NCBI GenBank assembly: GCA_902552015.1
Contig: CACDFH010000001.1
Span: 1-64,000 of the forward strand
Length of the DNA stretch: 64,000 nt
Source: an uncultured marine group I thaumarchaeote
Lineage (GTDB): Archaea > Thermoproteota > Nitrososphaeria > Nitrososphaerales > Nitrosopumilaceae
Direction of reading: 5' to 3'
The notes beneath the pieces are model-generated. The model searched no databases. It had not been told where the DNA came from and was given only the letters and a program-made list of their open reading frames with translations. Position 1 is the stretch's first letter. Each line of letters starts with the position of its first letter. This document shows, in pieces, positions 21,427-31,437 of the stretch. The translations under genes and the position numbers were made by a program.

Positions 21427-22056
21427 ATGAATCCAAAATTGGCTGTAAAGGGAATTAATGGCATAATTGAAGGAGGTGTGAGTATTACTGATTTCTCTGT
21501 TGTTACGGAATTAGATGAAATTAGTGCAAAAGAGTTGTTGTATACGCTAGTCCAAAATGGAATTGGTACATGGAATGATGATTTAGTCGATTTTGATATT
21601 CCTCATGATAGACTTCAAACCGCATTATTTGCAATCACTCTTGGTGCAACAATTGAAGATGTTTCTGAATATCTTACTTGGAGAGATTTTGAAGCCATCA
21701 CCGGAATCATTCTTGAAGAAAATGGTTTTGACGTAACAAAAAATCTGGTCTTAACAAAACCTAGAATGGAAATTGATGTTATTGGAAAAAAAATGAATAT
21801 TGCATTACTGATAGATTGCAAACATTGGAAAAATATGAGTAAATCTGCATTAGATGAAATTGTAAAAAAACAGATTGAACGTGTCAAACGGTATGTTGCT
21901 GATGAAGGTATTACTGCATTGCCTGTAATAGTTACACTCCATCAAGAAGGAACTCGACTCGTTGAAAACGTACCAATCGTACCTATAATGAAATTGCCAT
22001 CATTTCTAGATGAATTTGTAGGAAATCTTGGTTCTCTAAAATCTATAGAAAAATAG
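21427..22056 (+). CDS. Restriction endonuclease-like (Mrr-like/PD-(D/E)xK) domain protein
   Basis: EAITGIILEENGFDV...MEIDVIGKKMNIALLIDCKHW. Confidence 0.7.
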   Translation: MNPKLAVKGINGIIEGGVSITDFSVVTELDEISAKELLYTLVQNGIGTWNDDLVDFDIPHDRLQTALFAITLGATIEDVSEYLTWRDFEAITGIILEENGFDVTKNLVLTKPRMEIDVIGKKMNIALLIDCKHWKNMSKSALDEIVKKQIERVKRYVADEGITALPVIVTLHQEGTRLVENVPIVPIMKLPSFLDEFVGNLGSLKSIEK

Positions 22057-23785
22057 ATACTGCAAATAGACCTGCGTCTGCCAACAAACACCACTTTGTG
22101 ATATTCATTGTTTTATCCATTATCTTTGAATAATCTGAAAATATTGTCGGTCCCATCACTTTGACATTTGTCTGATGTTCTAAGACCTCAAATATTCCTT
22201 CTTTGATTTTTGACTCTGCATCTTGTGCCAATTCCAAATACCAGTTTGCTAGATCATTTGGTTTTGATAACATTCCTAGTTGGAAGTAACCGTTTCTATT
22301 TCTCGCACCACTTGCTGTATAGTGTGTATCTGATGTACAAATTTCAATTAACTCATATCCGTTATTTGCAAAGTGTGTTACAATCTGTTCTCTGACGCCA
22401 TTTTCCATATTGTTGGCATCAGCCCATCCTAAGAAGTATTTTTTACTGTTAATTTCTAAACATAAAGTTGCAATTCTTCCTTCTGCAATATCATTTTGAT
22501 TCAAATTCATTTTTTCAGAATTTGCAAAACCAAACTTGAAGGAATGACTCTCTTTCGTCTTTAGTGTATCAAGTGTAGATTTTGCTGCCAAAAGTAAATC
22601 TTCTGAATCTTCTTTTGAAATTTCTTTTCCCATTGCATTATGTGTGTCAACTATCAAAACCTGTTCAAAATTTCTATTTTCGGCAAATTGCTCAATTTCA
22701 CTTCTAACATTAGGTGGTAAATCTTCCATTCCGTGAGGTGATAATGACAAAAACAATAATGCGGTTCTATCAAAGAGTAATCCTGAAGCACGTGCTTTGT
22801 TCATTGTTACTGATACAGGCTCTGTACATACTGCCCCATTTTGTTTAGATTTACTTTCTTGCAAACTTTGCAAATAATTTTGAACCTCTTTTTGTGTAGG
22901 TAAATTTAGATCATGATTTGAAATACTATGCATGACCATTGCAGTAGAATCCATTTCTTTGTAAATCAGTCCTGTAATGTTGCTTCCTCCTATTGGATGA
23001 AATGGTCCTGGATGAATATCTGGCAGAACTATTCTAAAGTCATTATCTTTGTCTGATGATTGAAATTTTAATTGAGATGTTGACACTGTGGATTCTGTTG
23101 AACTTTTTTCAATAATTTCTTCTAAAGGGATAGGATCCTTTCTCGACATTGATGTTACATATGCTTGAATTAATTCATGTGTACTTCTTAATCCTGGTCT
23201 ACCTGCTTTGTCTGTAAGATAAGACCAAGCTGTTGCTAATCCCAAAAATGCACCGCCAAATAATATAATCCATGGATTTGTAAGTGAACTAATCCACATG
23301 TCTGATGGAATTAAAACAAGATACATTGCCATTGGTTGAATGAATGCAACTGCCCATGCTTTTTTTAAACTTGCACCTAAAATTGTTGTAAAAATTCCAA
23401 TTCTAAAACTAGCAAAAACTACCATTCCCATAGTTACATAAAACAAATCTAAACCATCTTTTTCAAATAATCCCATTGCTCCAAATCCTATCAGTGTACT
23501 TACAAAGAATAATGAATTACCAAACAATGAGACATGAAGTGACTTTGAATATTCCCTATGTTTTGCAAATAGAATATCTAAAAATTGAGTTCCAACTAGT
23601 GCTGCAATGACTGCTAATGTTGGAAAAATTAATTCTGTTGAACCCAAATATGTTGAGGCAGTAAATGCTCCAATTAATCCTGCAATTGCAATTGATGCAG
23701 CTAATGAAATGTAATGTGATGATGGATTAATTAGTGATAATGTGTATTTGTCATGTATCTTACTGACGTCGTCTTTTTCAGGCAT
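22043..23785 (-). CDS. DUF2070-family archaeal membrane protein
   Basis: 580 aa, N-terminal TMs, DIHPGPFHPIGGSN and VDTHNAMGKEI motifs. Confidence 0.8.
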   Translation of the reverse strand: MPEKDDVSKIHDKYTLSLINPSSHYISLAASIAIAGLIGAFTASTYLGSTELIFPTLAVIAALVGTQFLDILFAKHREYSKSLHVSLFGNSLFFVSTLIGFGAMGLFEKDGLDLFYVTMGMVVFASFRIGIFTTILGASLKKAWAVAFIQPMAMYLVLIPSDMWISSLTNPWIILFGGAFLGLATAWSYLTDKAGRPGLRSTHELIQAYVTSMSRKDPIPLEEIIEKSSTESTVSTSQLKFQSSDKDNDFRIVLPDIHPGPFHPIGGSNITGLIYKEMDSTAMVMHSISNHDLNLPTQKEVQNYLQSLQESKSKQNGAVCTEPVSVTMNKARASGLLFDRTALLFLSLSPHGMEDLPPNVRSEIEQFAENRNFEQVLIVDTHNAMGKEISKEDSEDLLLAAKSTLDTLKTKESHSFKFGFANSEKMNLNQNDIAEGRIATLCLEINSKKYFLGWADANNMENGVREQIVTHFANNGYELIEICTSDTHYTASGARNRNGYFQLGMLSKPNDLANWYLELAQDAESKIKEGIFEVLEHQTNVKVMGPTIFSDYSKIMDKTMNITKWCLLADAGLFAVSIFL

Positions 23786-23792
23786 CTTTTGA

Positions 23793-23960
23793 TCAAGGAA
23801 TTAACAGTATATCAAGTAACCATGATACTATGATTAGACTAATTGGAACAGAGACCACAATTTTTGGATCTACTTTAACACCTTTCGTCTCATCCTCAAA
23901 AAATCTTAAAAGACCTGCTCCGGATGCTGGAAGTGATGCACTGGTTTTCTTATCTGCCAT
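23793..23960 (-). CDS. Preprotein translocase Sec61beta subunit (55 aa)
   Basis: Hand translation MADKKTSASLPASGAGLLRFFEDETKGVKVDPKIVVSVPISLIIVSWLLDILLIP; hallmark GLLRFFEDET..KVDPKIVV + C-terminal TM; missing from ORF track. Confidence 0.93.
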   Translation of the reverse strand: MADKKTSASLPASGAGLLRFFEDETKGVKVDPKIVVSVPISLIIVSWLLDILLIP

Positions 23961-23997
23961 GTCTCAAACCAAAAAATTACGCATAAAAAGTTTTTGA

Positions 23998-24318
23998 CTA
24001 CTTTTTCAGTTTTGATATCGTATCAATCAGTAAATTGATCGATTTTAAGATATTTTGTTGTTTTTCTGTATCCTTTTCCTTTGATAACTCGTCAGTCAAA
24101 ACCTGTAATTTTTCTTCTAATTTCTTCACAGGTGATTCGTCTTGAGACTCTTCCTTTTTCTTTTCAAGTTCCTTGTCAGGTGATTTTCCACAACTGACAC
24201 ATAATGCATCTCCGTCTTTCATCACTCTCACTCCTTTGCAGTATGGACATGGTTCACTAAGTAATGTGGCACCACTCAAAAGCATCTCGATTGCCTTTTT
24301 TCTAACCTCTTCGGACAT
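23998..24318 (-). CDS. Autoantigen p27/SSSCA1-like zinc-ribbon protein
   Basis: KKAIEMLLSGATLLSEPCPYCKGVRVMKDGDALCVSCGK. Confidence 0.85.
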   Translation of the reverse strand: MSEEVRKKAIEMLLSGATLLSEPCPYCKGVRVMKDGDALCVSCGKSPDKELEKKKEESQDESPVKKLEEKLQVLTDELSKEKDTEKQQNILKSINLLIDTISKLKK

Positions 24319-24403
24319 GCTTATGCTTGGTATTCGACCTAAAAAAATTGTATTTTCTTCTACTAAGGCTTAATAATATGATAATTCAAAATATTTCGAA
24401 CTA

Positions 24404-24712
24404 ATGGCGGTAATTTGTAATACTTGTGGTCTTCCTGATGATTTATGCGCTTGTGGTGATTTAGACAAAGACAGTTCTCAAATAATTATTCGTTTAGAGA
24501 CTAGAAGATTCAAGAAAAAAGGAACAATGATTGAAGGACTAGATCCTAAAATAAACAACTTGGAAAGTGTCGCAAAAGAACTAAAAGGAAAATATGCTTG
24601 CGGTGGAACTGCAAAAGAAGGATACATTTTCTTGCAAGGTGACCATCGTGATACAATCAAAGAGGCACTTGTTAAACTAGGATTCTCTGAAGAAAAAATA
24701 GAACTTCATTAG
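24404..24712 (+). CDS. Translation initiation factor SUI1/eIF1-like
   Basis: CNTCGLPDDLCACGDLDKDSSQIIIRLETRRFKKKGTMIEGLD...GGTAKEGYIFLQGDHRD. Confidence 0.94.
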   Translation: MAVICNTCGLPDDLCACGDLDKDSSQIIIRLETRRFKKKGTMIEGLDPKINNLESVAKELKGKYACGGTAKEGYIFLQGDHRDTIKEALVKLGFSEEKIELH

Positions 24713-24719
24713 AATTATC

Positions 24720-25712
24720 GTGTCTCTCTTACAAAACATCTTACATGGATTTGGAATACCTTTTTCAGCATTAATGTCTGTAATTTTTGGTTTGATGATT
24801 GTATCCTTTCCATTAGGTGCTTATGCAATTTTTAATTCAAATATTGGAGATGACATTGATTATACTTACCCGCTAGAAAAATTTGATGTCTTTATTGCAG
24901 GTGTAAATCTTCAGATACCATTAGAATATCAGATTGGTGATCTGTTCATAGTTTTTTGGTCCATTTTTGTTATTTTGTTTGTTATTTCATTTTTAGGTCC
25001 GAAAAAAAATTTTATGAAAATAATTGGAAACATTTTATCAAATGAAAAAACTTCTTTTTCTGATAATTACATGCTCAATATTATCAAATGGTTTTCAATA
25101 CTTGTTTTAGTCTCTGCAGTAATAACAATAATTCAAGAAAGCTTTGGAATTGTAACTGAACCTCCTGACACTGCCAATGATCTTATATTATTCTTGCAAA
25201 TATCCTTGGCTCCTATTACTGAAGAAATCGGTTTTCGTCTAATTCTGATTGGAATTCCATTATTCTTGATTTATTCTCATAAATCATCGATAAAATTTTT
25301 CATAAAATCATTATGGAGTCCATATGCAAACTTACATGTTTACGATAGCAAAAAAGCCATTGCATTAATTGTAATAGTTGGAATATTCTTTGGTGTGGCA
25401 CATGTAATTTCCGGTGAACCATGGACTACTGGAAAAATTTTACAAGCATCTGTAGGTGGAATAATTCTTGGTTGGGTTTATTTCAGATATGGTTTAGCTG
25501 CTGCAATAATCTTACACTGGGCTACTAACTATTTCATTTATTCTTACTTGTTTTTGATATCTGAACTAAACGGAATTTCTGTACAAAATGCATCTAACCA
25601 TTCTATGATTGGCACATTTGAAGTAATTCTAATTGTATCTGGAATTATCTCCGCAGCAATGTTATTCCTGAACTACAAAAACTCACTTAACTCTAAGATA
25701 TCTTCAGTGTGA
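24720..25712 (+). CDS. CPBP-family intramembrane metalloprotease
   Basis: GTG start; TEEIGFRLILIGIPLF, FGVAHVISGEPW, LHWATNYFIYS. Confidence 0.85.
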   Translation: MSLLQNILHGFGIPFSALMSVIFGLMIVSFPLGAYAIFNSNIGDDIDYTYPLEKFDVFIAGVNLQIPLEYQIGDLFIVFWSIFVILFVISFLGPKKNFMKIIGNILSNEKTSFSDNYMLNIIKWFSILVLVSAVITIIQESFGIVTEPPDTANDLILFLQISLAPITEEIGFRLILIGIPLFLIYSHKSSIKFFIKSLWSPYANLHVYDSKKAIALIVIVGIFFGVAHVISGEPWTTGKILQASVGGIILGWVYFRYGLAAAIILHWATNYFIYSYLFLISELNGISVQNASNHSMIGTFEVILIVSGIISAAMLFLNYKNSLNSKISSV

Positions 25713-26345
25713 TTATTTCTCAATAATTTCTTTAATTTTGTTGCATAACTCAGGCTTGATGTTTTGTTTTATGACAAATTCCAAATCTTCTGTATTGTCA
25801 ATGTCTAACATTAGTCTGTATATCAAGCCAATTGAAATTTTTACATCATCTTTTTGTGCAGATTCAATCTGAAAACTGTAACTTCCCTCATCATATCTGG
25901 GTGTCATGGAATTGATGGGACTTCTAAGCAATGCATTTGTTCCATCAAAATGTCTTGAAGGTACCACTATTACTGAATTATCTACTGAAAATTTTAACAA
26001 TCTTTCAAGATCTTCAGAATCAAAAAATGGAACATCTAATGGTAGTACAATGGAATGTGTGAATTGATTATCTATCAAATATTGCTCTGCTAGTTTTACT
26101 GCATCATTTACACTTGTTTCATGTTCATCCTGAATTTTTTCACAATCATATTTTTCTATAATATCTGAAACTTGTTCTTCATTTGTAACAACAATTGTCT
26201 TATCAATTAACTTTGAATCATAAATTGTTCTGATTACTTCTTCTAATAGTAATCTGCATAGTGAATTTGTCTTTTCTTCAGATAAATGCAATCTTGTTTT
26301 AGATTTTTGGAATGTCTTGACGGGAATTATTACTGATGTTTTCAA
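25713..26345 (-). CDS. cofC: 2-phospho-L-lactate guanylyltransferase
   Basis: VIIPVKTFQKSKTRL; adjacent to cofD. Confidence 0.9.
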   Translation of the reverse strand: MKTSVIIPVKTFQKSKTRLHLSEEKTNSLCRLLLEEVIRTIYDSKLIDKTIVVTNEEQVSDIIEKYDCEKIQDEHETSVNDAVKLAEQYLIDNQFTHSIVLPLDVPFFDSEDLERLLKFSVDNSVIVVPSRHFDGTNALLRSPINSMTPRYDEGSYSFQIESAQKDDVKISIGLIYRLMLDIDNTEDLEFVIKQNIKPELCNKIKEIIEK

Positions 26346-27266
26346 TTATAATTTCAATTGTTTTAAAATGAATCCTGCAAGTGCCTCTTCAGCCATTTTA
26401 TTTTGCATTTTTATTTTTGTATCTAATACACGTATATCCAATCCTTCAATTTTTGATTTAAGTGCTTTATCTTTTGTATCTATAATCATTTTTGAACAAA
26501 CATCTGCATAAAATTGCGCTAAACCAAATGCTGAAACCTCAATTCCTGCAGCCTCCATGTATTTGTCGGCAGGTCCACTAAATGATTTGTTTCCAACTAG
26601 CGGTGAAACTGCAACTACTTTCTTTTTATTTTTGGTTAATTCTTTTCTTACTCCTTTGATTCCCATCATTGGTCCAATACTTGTTAGTGGGTTTCCTGGT
26701 GCAATTACTACTAGTTCTGCATCCTGTATTGCACTAATTGCATCTGGGTTTGGTCTTGCTTTGTCTGCTCCAACATATTGAATTCCTTCAATAGTTCCTC
26801 TACCTCTATGTTTTACCCAAAATTCTTGCAAATGCAAATCTTCACCGTTTGCTGTAATTCTTGTTTCAACTGTGTTGTCTGTAATTGGAATAACTTTGGA
26901 TTCAACTGCAAATTTTTCGCACATCCATTGTGTAATGTCTGAAAGATTTTTTCCATTCTTTAACATGTTAGTTCTAATAAGATGTGTTGCAGCATCTCTA
27001 TCTCCAACTCTAAACCATGTCTCTTCTCCAAAAACTTCCATCTGTCTTAGGAAATTGTTGGTATCTTTTTTCACACCCCATCCTTTTTCTTCATCTAAAA
27101 TTCCTGATAATCCGTAAATTATTGTGTCAATGTCAGGACACACATACATTCCGTATAGCCAGTAATTATCGCCGACATTGCTAATCACTGTAACTTCTTG
27201 ATCATGAGCTGCAAAGCCTCTGACCATTTTGATTGAACCTGTACCGCCTGCCAATATTGTAATCAT
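26346..27266 (-). CDS. cofD: 2-phospho-L-lactate transferase
   Basis: ILAGGTGSIKMVRG, SNVGDNYWLYGMYVCPDIDTIIYGL, APGNPLTSIGPM. Confidence 0.95.
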   Translation of the reverse strand: MITILAGGTGSIKMVRGFAAHDQEVTVISNVGDNYWLYGMYVCPDIDTIIYGLSGILDEEKGWGVKKDTNNFLRQMEVFGEETWFRVGDRDAATHLIRTNMLKNGKNLSDITQWMCEKFAVESKVIPITDNTVETRITANGEDLHLQEFWVKHRGRGTIEGIQYVGADKARPNPDAISAIQDAELVVIAPGNPLTSIGPMMGIKGVRKELTKNKKKVVAVSPLVGNKSFSGPADKYMEAAGIEVSAFGLAQFYADVCSKMIIDTKDKALKSKIEGLDIRVLDTKIKMQNKMAEEALAGFILKQLKL

Positions 27267-27375
27267 AATTGTTAACGAAAGTCCCCAAACAATGACTACA
27301 TATTACTTCTTCCAAATGATCGCAGAAAATCGTACTCTAAGTTAGATTTATTATTAAGAGTAAAAAAATCGCTAC

Positions 27376-28701
27376 GTGTCTCGTACAGGAATCTTAGTAG
27401 CATCTTTGGCAGTAATTATGCTAGCATCTACTGTAGGTCCTGCTTTTGCAGCACAAATGGAATTTAGAACATGGGTTGATCCTAACTCAACCGATGAAGT
27501 TGAGATAAAATTCCAAAGAACTGTGATTATCAATTATGACCAGGGTGGAATGCTTGCAGATGAACTTAGAGGCCAAAAATTTGCTAAAACCTTCACTGTA
27601 ACCTCTGCTGATCCTGGAGTAAACGAGTTACGTGATAGAATTAATTACCAAATATCTGAATTAGGAAGTTCAGCTGCTGCAACTGATATTCAAATTGATT
27701 ATGATACTAAATTAACCGGTCGTGGCTTAAACACCTCTATTGATTACAAAATCATTCTAACCATGACAATTACAAATCACGTACTTCGTGAATCTTCTGG
27801 CGGAAACTCTGGTTTAGTTGATATGAACTGGAGAGGATTAGCAGTTCCTGATGACGTTATCGTTAATGCAAAAGGAATTCCTCATGAAATTAACTTACCA
27901 ATCTCATTTATCGCTGATGTTGCTCCAGGATTACATTCTGCAATCTTGGGTAGTGAAGCTGAAACATTATTGAATACCCCAATCATGGATGCAAGTGGAA
28001 TTAAAGCACAACCATTAGGCAACTGGCACTTCTTATTTGACCCAACTGGAATCAATGTAGATGCCTCACAATACGGAATGTCTGATGAATTAGCAGGAGT
28101 TGTTTGGTCATCTTACACAATGGGAGAGAGTAGTCTTAGAGAAGGAATTCAAACAGAAAAAGAATTTGCAGCATCATTTACTACTGATACAACTTATGAT
28201 TTACGAACTATTGAATCTGCAGATGCAGCAAACATTTTCTTTGCAGGATTTTCAAACATTGACGTTTTAGATAATACTGAAGTTGTAGGTGTTTATCCTG
28301 AAGCTCCTGAAGGCTTTGCAACAACATCTACTGGTCAATTCCCTGTTATGATCATTTACGGAATGGCTGGAATGGCCGGTGTTGCCGGAATTGCAGTCTT
28401 TATTGTAAGTGAAAAGAAACGTAAAGGTGATATCAAAGCCGGAAATGTACAAACAGGTATTGACCCAACACAATTAGTTGGTGCAGATACAAGTACCGGC
28501 TCTGGTGGTTACAAAACTAACAGAGGTGAAGCACATCTCAAATCTGACGAATACGCACAACACAGAAGTGTTTACGACGAAAAACCACAAGTTGAACAAA
28601 AAACTGAACCAGCCCCAGCACCAGCAGAAGAAACAAAAACTGATGACACAAGTGCATCAAGTTCTAGAGGTTCCCTACCAAAAGGTTGGAAACCAGAATA
28701 A
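27376..28701 (+). CDS. Secreted/membrane-anchored protein with cytoplasmic-type Pro/Glu/Lys-rich tail
   Basis: 441 aa; signal peptide ending AFAA; TM near 330-350; acidic/proline tail. Confidence 0.7.
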   Translation: MSRTGILVASLAVIMLASTVGPAFAAQMEFRTWVDPNSTDEVEIKFQRTVIINYDQGGMLADELRGQKFAKTFTVTSADPGVNELRDRINYQISELGSSAAATDIQIDYDTKLTGRGLNTSIDYKIILTMTITNHVLRESSGGNSGLVDMNWRGLAVPDDVIVNAKGIPHEINLPISFIADVAPGLHSAILGSEAETLLNTPIMDASGIKAQPLGNWHFLFDPTGINVDASQYGMSDELAGVVWSSYTMGESSLREGIQTEKEFAASFTTDTTYDLRTIESADAANIFFAGFSNIDVLDNTEVVGVYPEAPEGFATTSTGQFPVMIIYGMAGMAGVAGIAVFIVSEKKRKGDIKAGNVQTGIDPTQLVGADTSTGSGGYKTNRGEAHLKSDEYAQHRSVYDEKPQVEQKTEPAPAPAEETKTDDTSASSSRGSLPKGWKPE

Positions 28702-28703
28702 TA

Positions 28704-28989
28704 GTGCGTGCTGGCCGTAACCCTCTTTCTGTTTTACACATTATTCCGCTTTGCAGCCTACCTGAACCAGATGCAGAATTCTATAGTTCTGTTTGGCTTT
28801 GCTCCTTGTGGGTCAGATTTCTCATTCTCTTTTCTCGGAAATCTCAGATTTTGTCCTCATCGTACACTCCAAGAGAGATTTTTTTCTGCTCTGTTGCCAA
28901 CCATCTCTGATTGCCCATCTCCGGACCACAATTTCTGCAAGGAGAGAGGAGTTTCCTCTGTCGTAACAGCACTGTGCACCAGCTCGCAC
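28704..28989 (-). ncRNA. rnpB: RNase P RNA
   Basis: Reverse strand begins GTGCGAGCTGG and ends CCAGCACGCAC (P1 helix with one A-A mismatch); contains CAGAGGAAACTCC (CR I-like), GGCAACAGAGCAGAAA (CR II/III-like) and ACAGAAAGAGGGTTACGGCC (CR V-like). Confidence 0.85.
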
Positions 28990-29037
28990 TTGTAATTTTC
29001 CTAAAAGCTAATCAGTGATTTTAAGATATCTCAGAAA

Positions 29038-31383
29038 TTAGGCGTTAAAATAATCATCATCATGGCGTTCTCTGTGAGATTTTGCTCTCATGGAGTAAAT
29101 TCTCTGCATAATGTTGACATAAATTTGATAGATGAATTTCACTTGAATAATTCTTGGCATAATGAAATTTGCAAATGATCTTGCATGAACTTCTGAGAAT
29201 CTGTGATTTCTAACTATTATTGCAGATTTTCCGCTCTTATCTAAAATACTCAAAGTCTTTGGGCTAAATGCAGTATCTGTCTGATTTCCTGCACCTAAAA
29301 CCAACAAGGCGTTCTTTTCTTTTTTGAAATTCTTTAGTAATTCTGTTATGATGTTTGAATCTGAATAAACTTTCTCAAACTGTATTTTTGGTAATTCTAA
29401 CTCAAACATTTTTTCATTAATTCTGTTTACAATTTCTGTTTCTTGTTTTGGATCTTCAATAACTCCTCGAATAATGCGAATTTTTGACTCCTCTGTTTTT
29501 TGAATTGAGTTTGCAACCTCTAATCCCAAATCACTATGTCTTCCTTTATCGTATGCCACAACAATATTTTTCATATCTTCATCGAATGTTTTTCTTAATC
29601 TAACTCCGATAATATCGCATGTTGTAAGTGAAAGTAATTTTCTATTATTTTTCAAAAAATCAAAGTCAATCAATAATGTATTGATATCTTGTTCTTCTGT
29701 AGTTTGTAAAATTGCTTCAGTTGGGTCATGTGCTAATCTCACTAGGTATCTGTTTCTTAGTGATCCTGTAATTTCTCTTTTGAACTCTTCTATTGCCTTT
29801 AATCCTTTTTCTCCAAATCCATGTGTTAATGATAATGGTGTTTGTCGTGGAACATTTACCACATCCAATATGGTAACTTCTCCATCTTTGTCTTTTGCAA
29901 TTGAACTTGCCATCTTGTACATTTTTGCTGCAGATCGTTTATCAAAAACCATCAGTACTCTGTATTCTTTTCGTAACTTTGGTCCTTGTGTGAAAACTAG
30001 CGGTGCATTATGTTCTAACTCTTTTTTTGATGTGTAAAATTTGTAAATTACAAAACCAATTGCTATCCAAATTATAGCTATTAACCAACTTTCTGGATGT
30101 GTAAACAGCAAGTATATGGAAAGACCCATTGCTGTCAAAATTCCTATTATCGGAATTAGCGGAAATAGAGGCGTTTTGAATCCATATTCTACAGTTGATG
30201 CGTATAATCTTCTAATTGTAATTGATGCCAGATTTACCTGTGTGAATAAAAATAGGAACATCACACTTGCTGCAAATGCAATTGCAGTCAAATCCATAGA
30301 TAATGCAAGAACTAACATGATTATTCCTGAAACAATTGTTGCAACAAACGGTGTACGATATTTTCCATGAATTTTACTAAATACAAACGGAAGATTATAC
30401 TGCGTACCCATTGCAAAACTAACACGGCTTGCAGCAAATGTTGTGGCGTTTAATGCAGAAAGTGTAGAGACTAGGCCTCCTGCTAGCACAATTAATGCTC
30501 CATATGGCAAAAACTGATCTGCAGCTTCAATAATTCCTAATTCGCCAAAGCCTCCGATAAACTCCCACGCGGGCATTCCTATCACTGACTCGTTTAATCC
30601 TCCGATGAAAACAAATGTGAATAAAATGTAAACTGAAACTACGATTCCAAGTGAAATTAAAATTGCACGTGGAATATTCTTCTTTGGATTTCTTATCTCA
30701 TCTCCTGCTTGTGAAATTATTTCATAGCCCTCAAATGCAATGAATGTTAATCCCATTGCAAGTGCTAATCCTGCTACACCGCTAGGAAGAAAATCTGTAT
30801 AATTGTCAGACCAATTTGGATTTGCAAACATCATTGCACCAATTGCAGCTACAATCAGTATTCCAATAATTGCTAATTGTGTAAATGTAATTGCGTTACC
30901 AACTTTTCCTGTATCTGATGAACCTCTCACATTAACAAACGTGAAAATTATAATTGCAATTGCAGCTAAAATTTTGTCTATTGGAATTCCTGTATCATCT
31001 CCGATAACTCCTGATGTTCTTAGAAGATGTGCAAAAAATGAACCAAATGCAACTGCGTAAAGGCTGCCTGCAATAGTATGTCCAAACCATGCCATCCATC
31101 CACTAAGATATGCATTTGGTCTTGGCAAACCTTCTCTTACCCATTTGTAACCTCCTCCTGTTGCAGGAAATGCAGAGCCTAATTCTGCATATGTCAAGGC
31201 AGTAAATACTGTGATAATTCCATTAAGCAAAAATGCAATCATCAATGCAGCACCGGCTTGTGCCATGCCTGGTCCTACTAGGACAAAAATGGCGCCTCCA
31301 ATCATGGATGCCACTCCAATCATAACTGAATCCTTTAGAGATAAGCTACGAACTAGTCCTGATTCGGATTTTTCAAATGTCAT
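29038..31383 (-). CDS. APC-superfamily amino acid permease with C-terminal universal-stress-like domains
   Basis: 781 aa; MIGVASMIGGAIFVLVGPGMAQAGAA, LSALNATTFAASRV; soluble C-terminal half. Confidence 0.88.
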   Translation of the reverse strand: MTFEKSESGLVRSLSLKDSVMIGVASMIGGAIFVLVGPGMAQAGAALMIAFLLNGIITVFTALTYAELGSAFPATGGGYKWVREGLPRPNAYLSGWMAWFGHTIAGSLYAVAFGSFFAHLLRTSGVIGDDTGIPIDKILAAIAIIIFTFVNVRGSSDTGKVGNAITFTQLAIIGILIVAAIGAMMFANPNWSDNYTDFLPSGVAGLALAMGLTFIAFEGYEIISQAGDEIRNPKKNIPRAILISLGIVVSVYILFTFVFIGGLNESVIGMPAWEFIGGFGELGIIEAADQFLPYGALIVLAGGLVSTLSALNATTFAASRVSFAMGTQYNLPFVFSKIHGKYRTPFVATIVSGIIMLVLALSMDLTAIAFAASVMFLFLFTQVNLASITIRRLYASTVEYGFKTPLFPLIPIIGILTAMGLSIYLLFTHPESWLIAIIWIAIGFVIYKFYTSKKELEHNAPLVFTQGPKLRKEYRVLMVFDKRSAAKMYKMASSIAKDKDGEVTILDVVNVPRQTPLSLTHGFGEKGLKAIEEFKREITGSLRNRYLVRLAHDPTEAILQTTEEQDINTLLIDFDFLKNNRKLLSLTTCDIIGVRLRKTFDEDMKNIVVAYDKGRHSDLGLEVANSIQKTEESKIRIIRGVIEDPKQETEIVNRINEKMFELELPKIQFEKVYSDSNIITELLKNFKKEKNALLVLGAGNQTDTAFSPKTLSILDKSGKSAIIVRNHRFSEVHARSFANFIMPRIIQVKFIYQIYVNIMQRIYSMRAKSHRERHDDDYFNA

Positions 31384-31437
31384 ACAGTTTCGACAAAATG
31401 TGGATGAATAAAGCCTTGCCTCTTGTGTGATTATACA

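Noticed and set aside
28686-28995. Two + strand ORFs (74 and 95 aa)
   Set aside because: Antisense to the RNase P RNA candidate; no recognisable protein features
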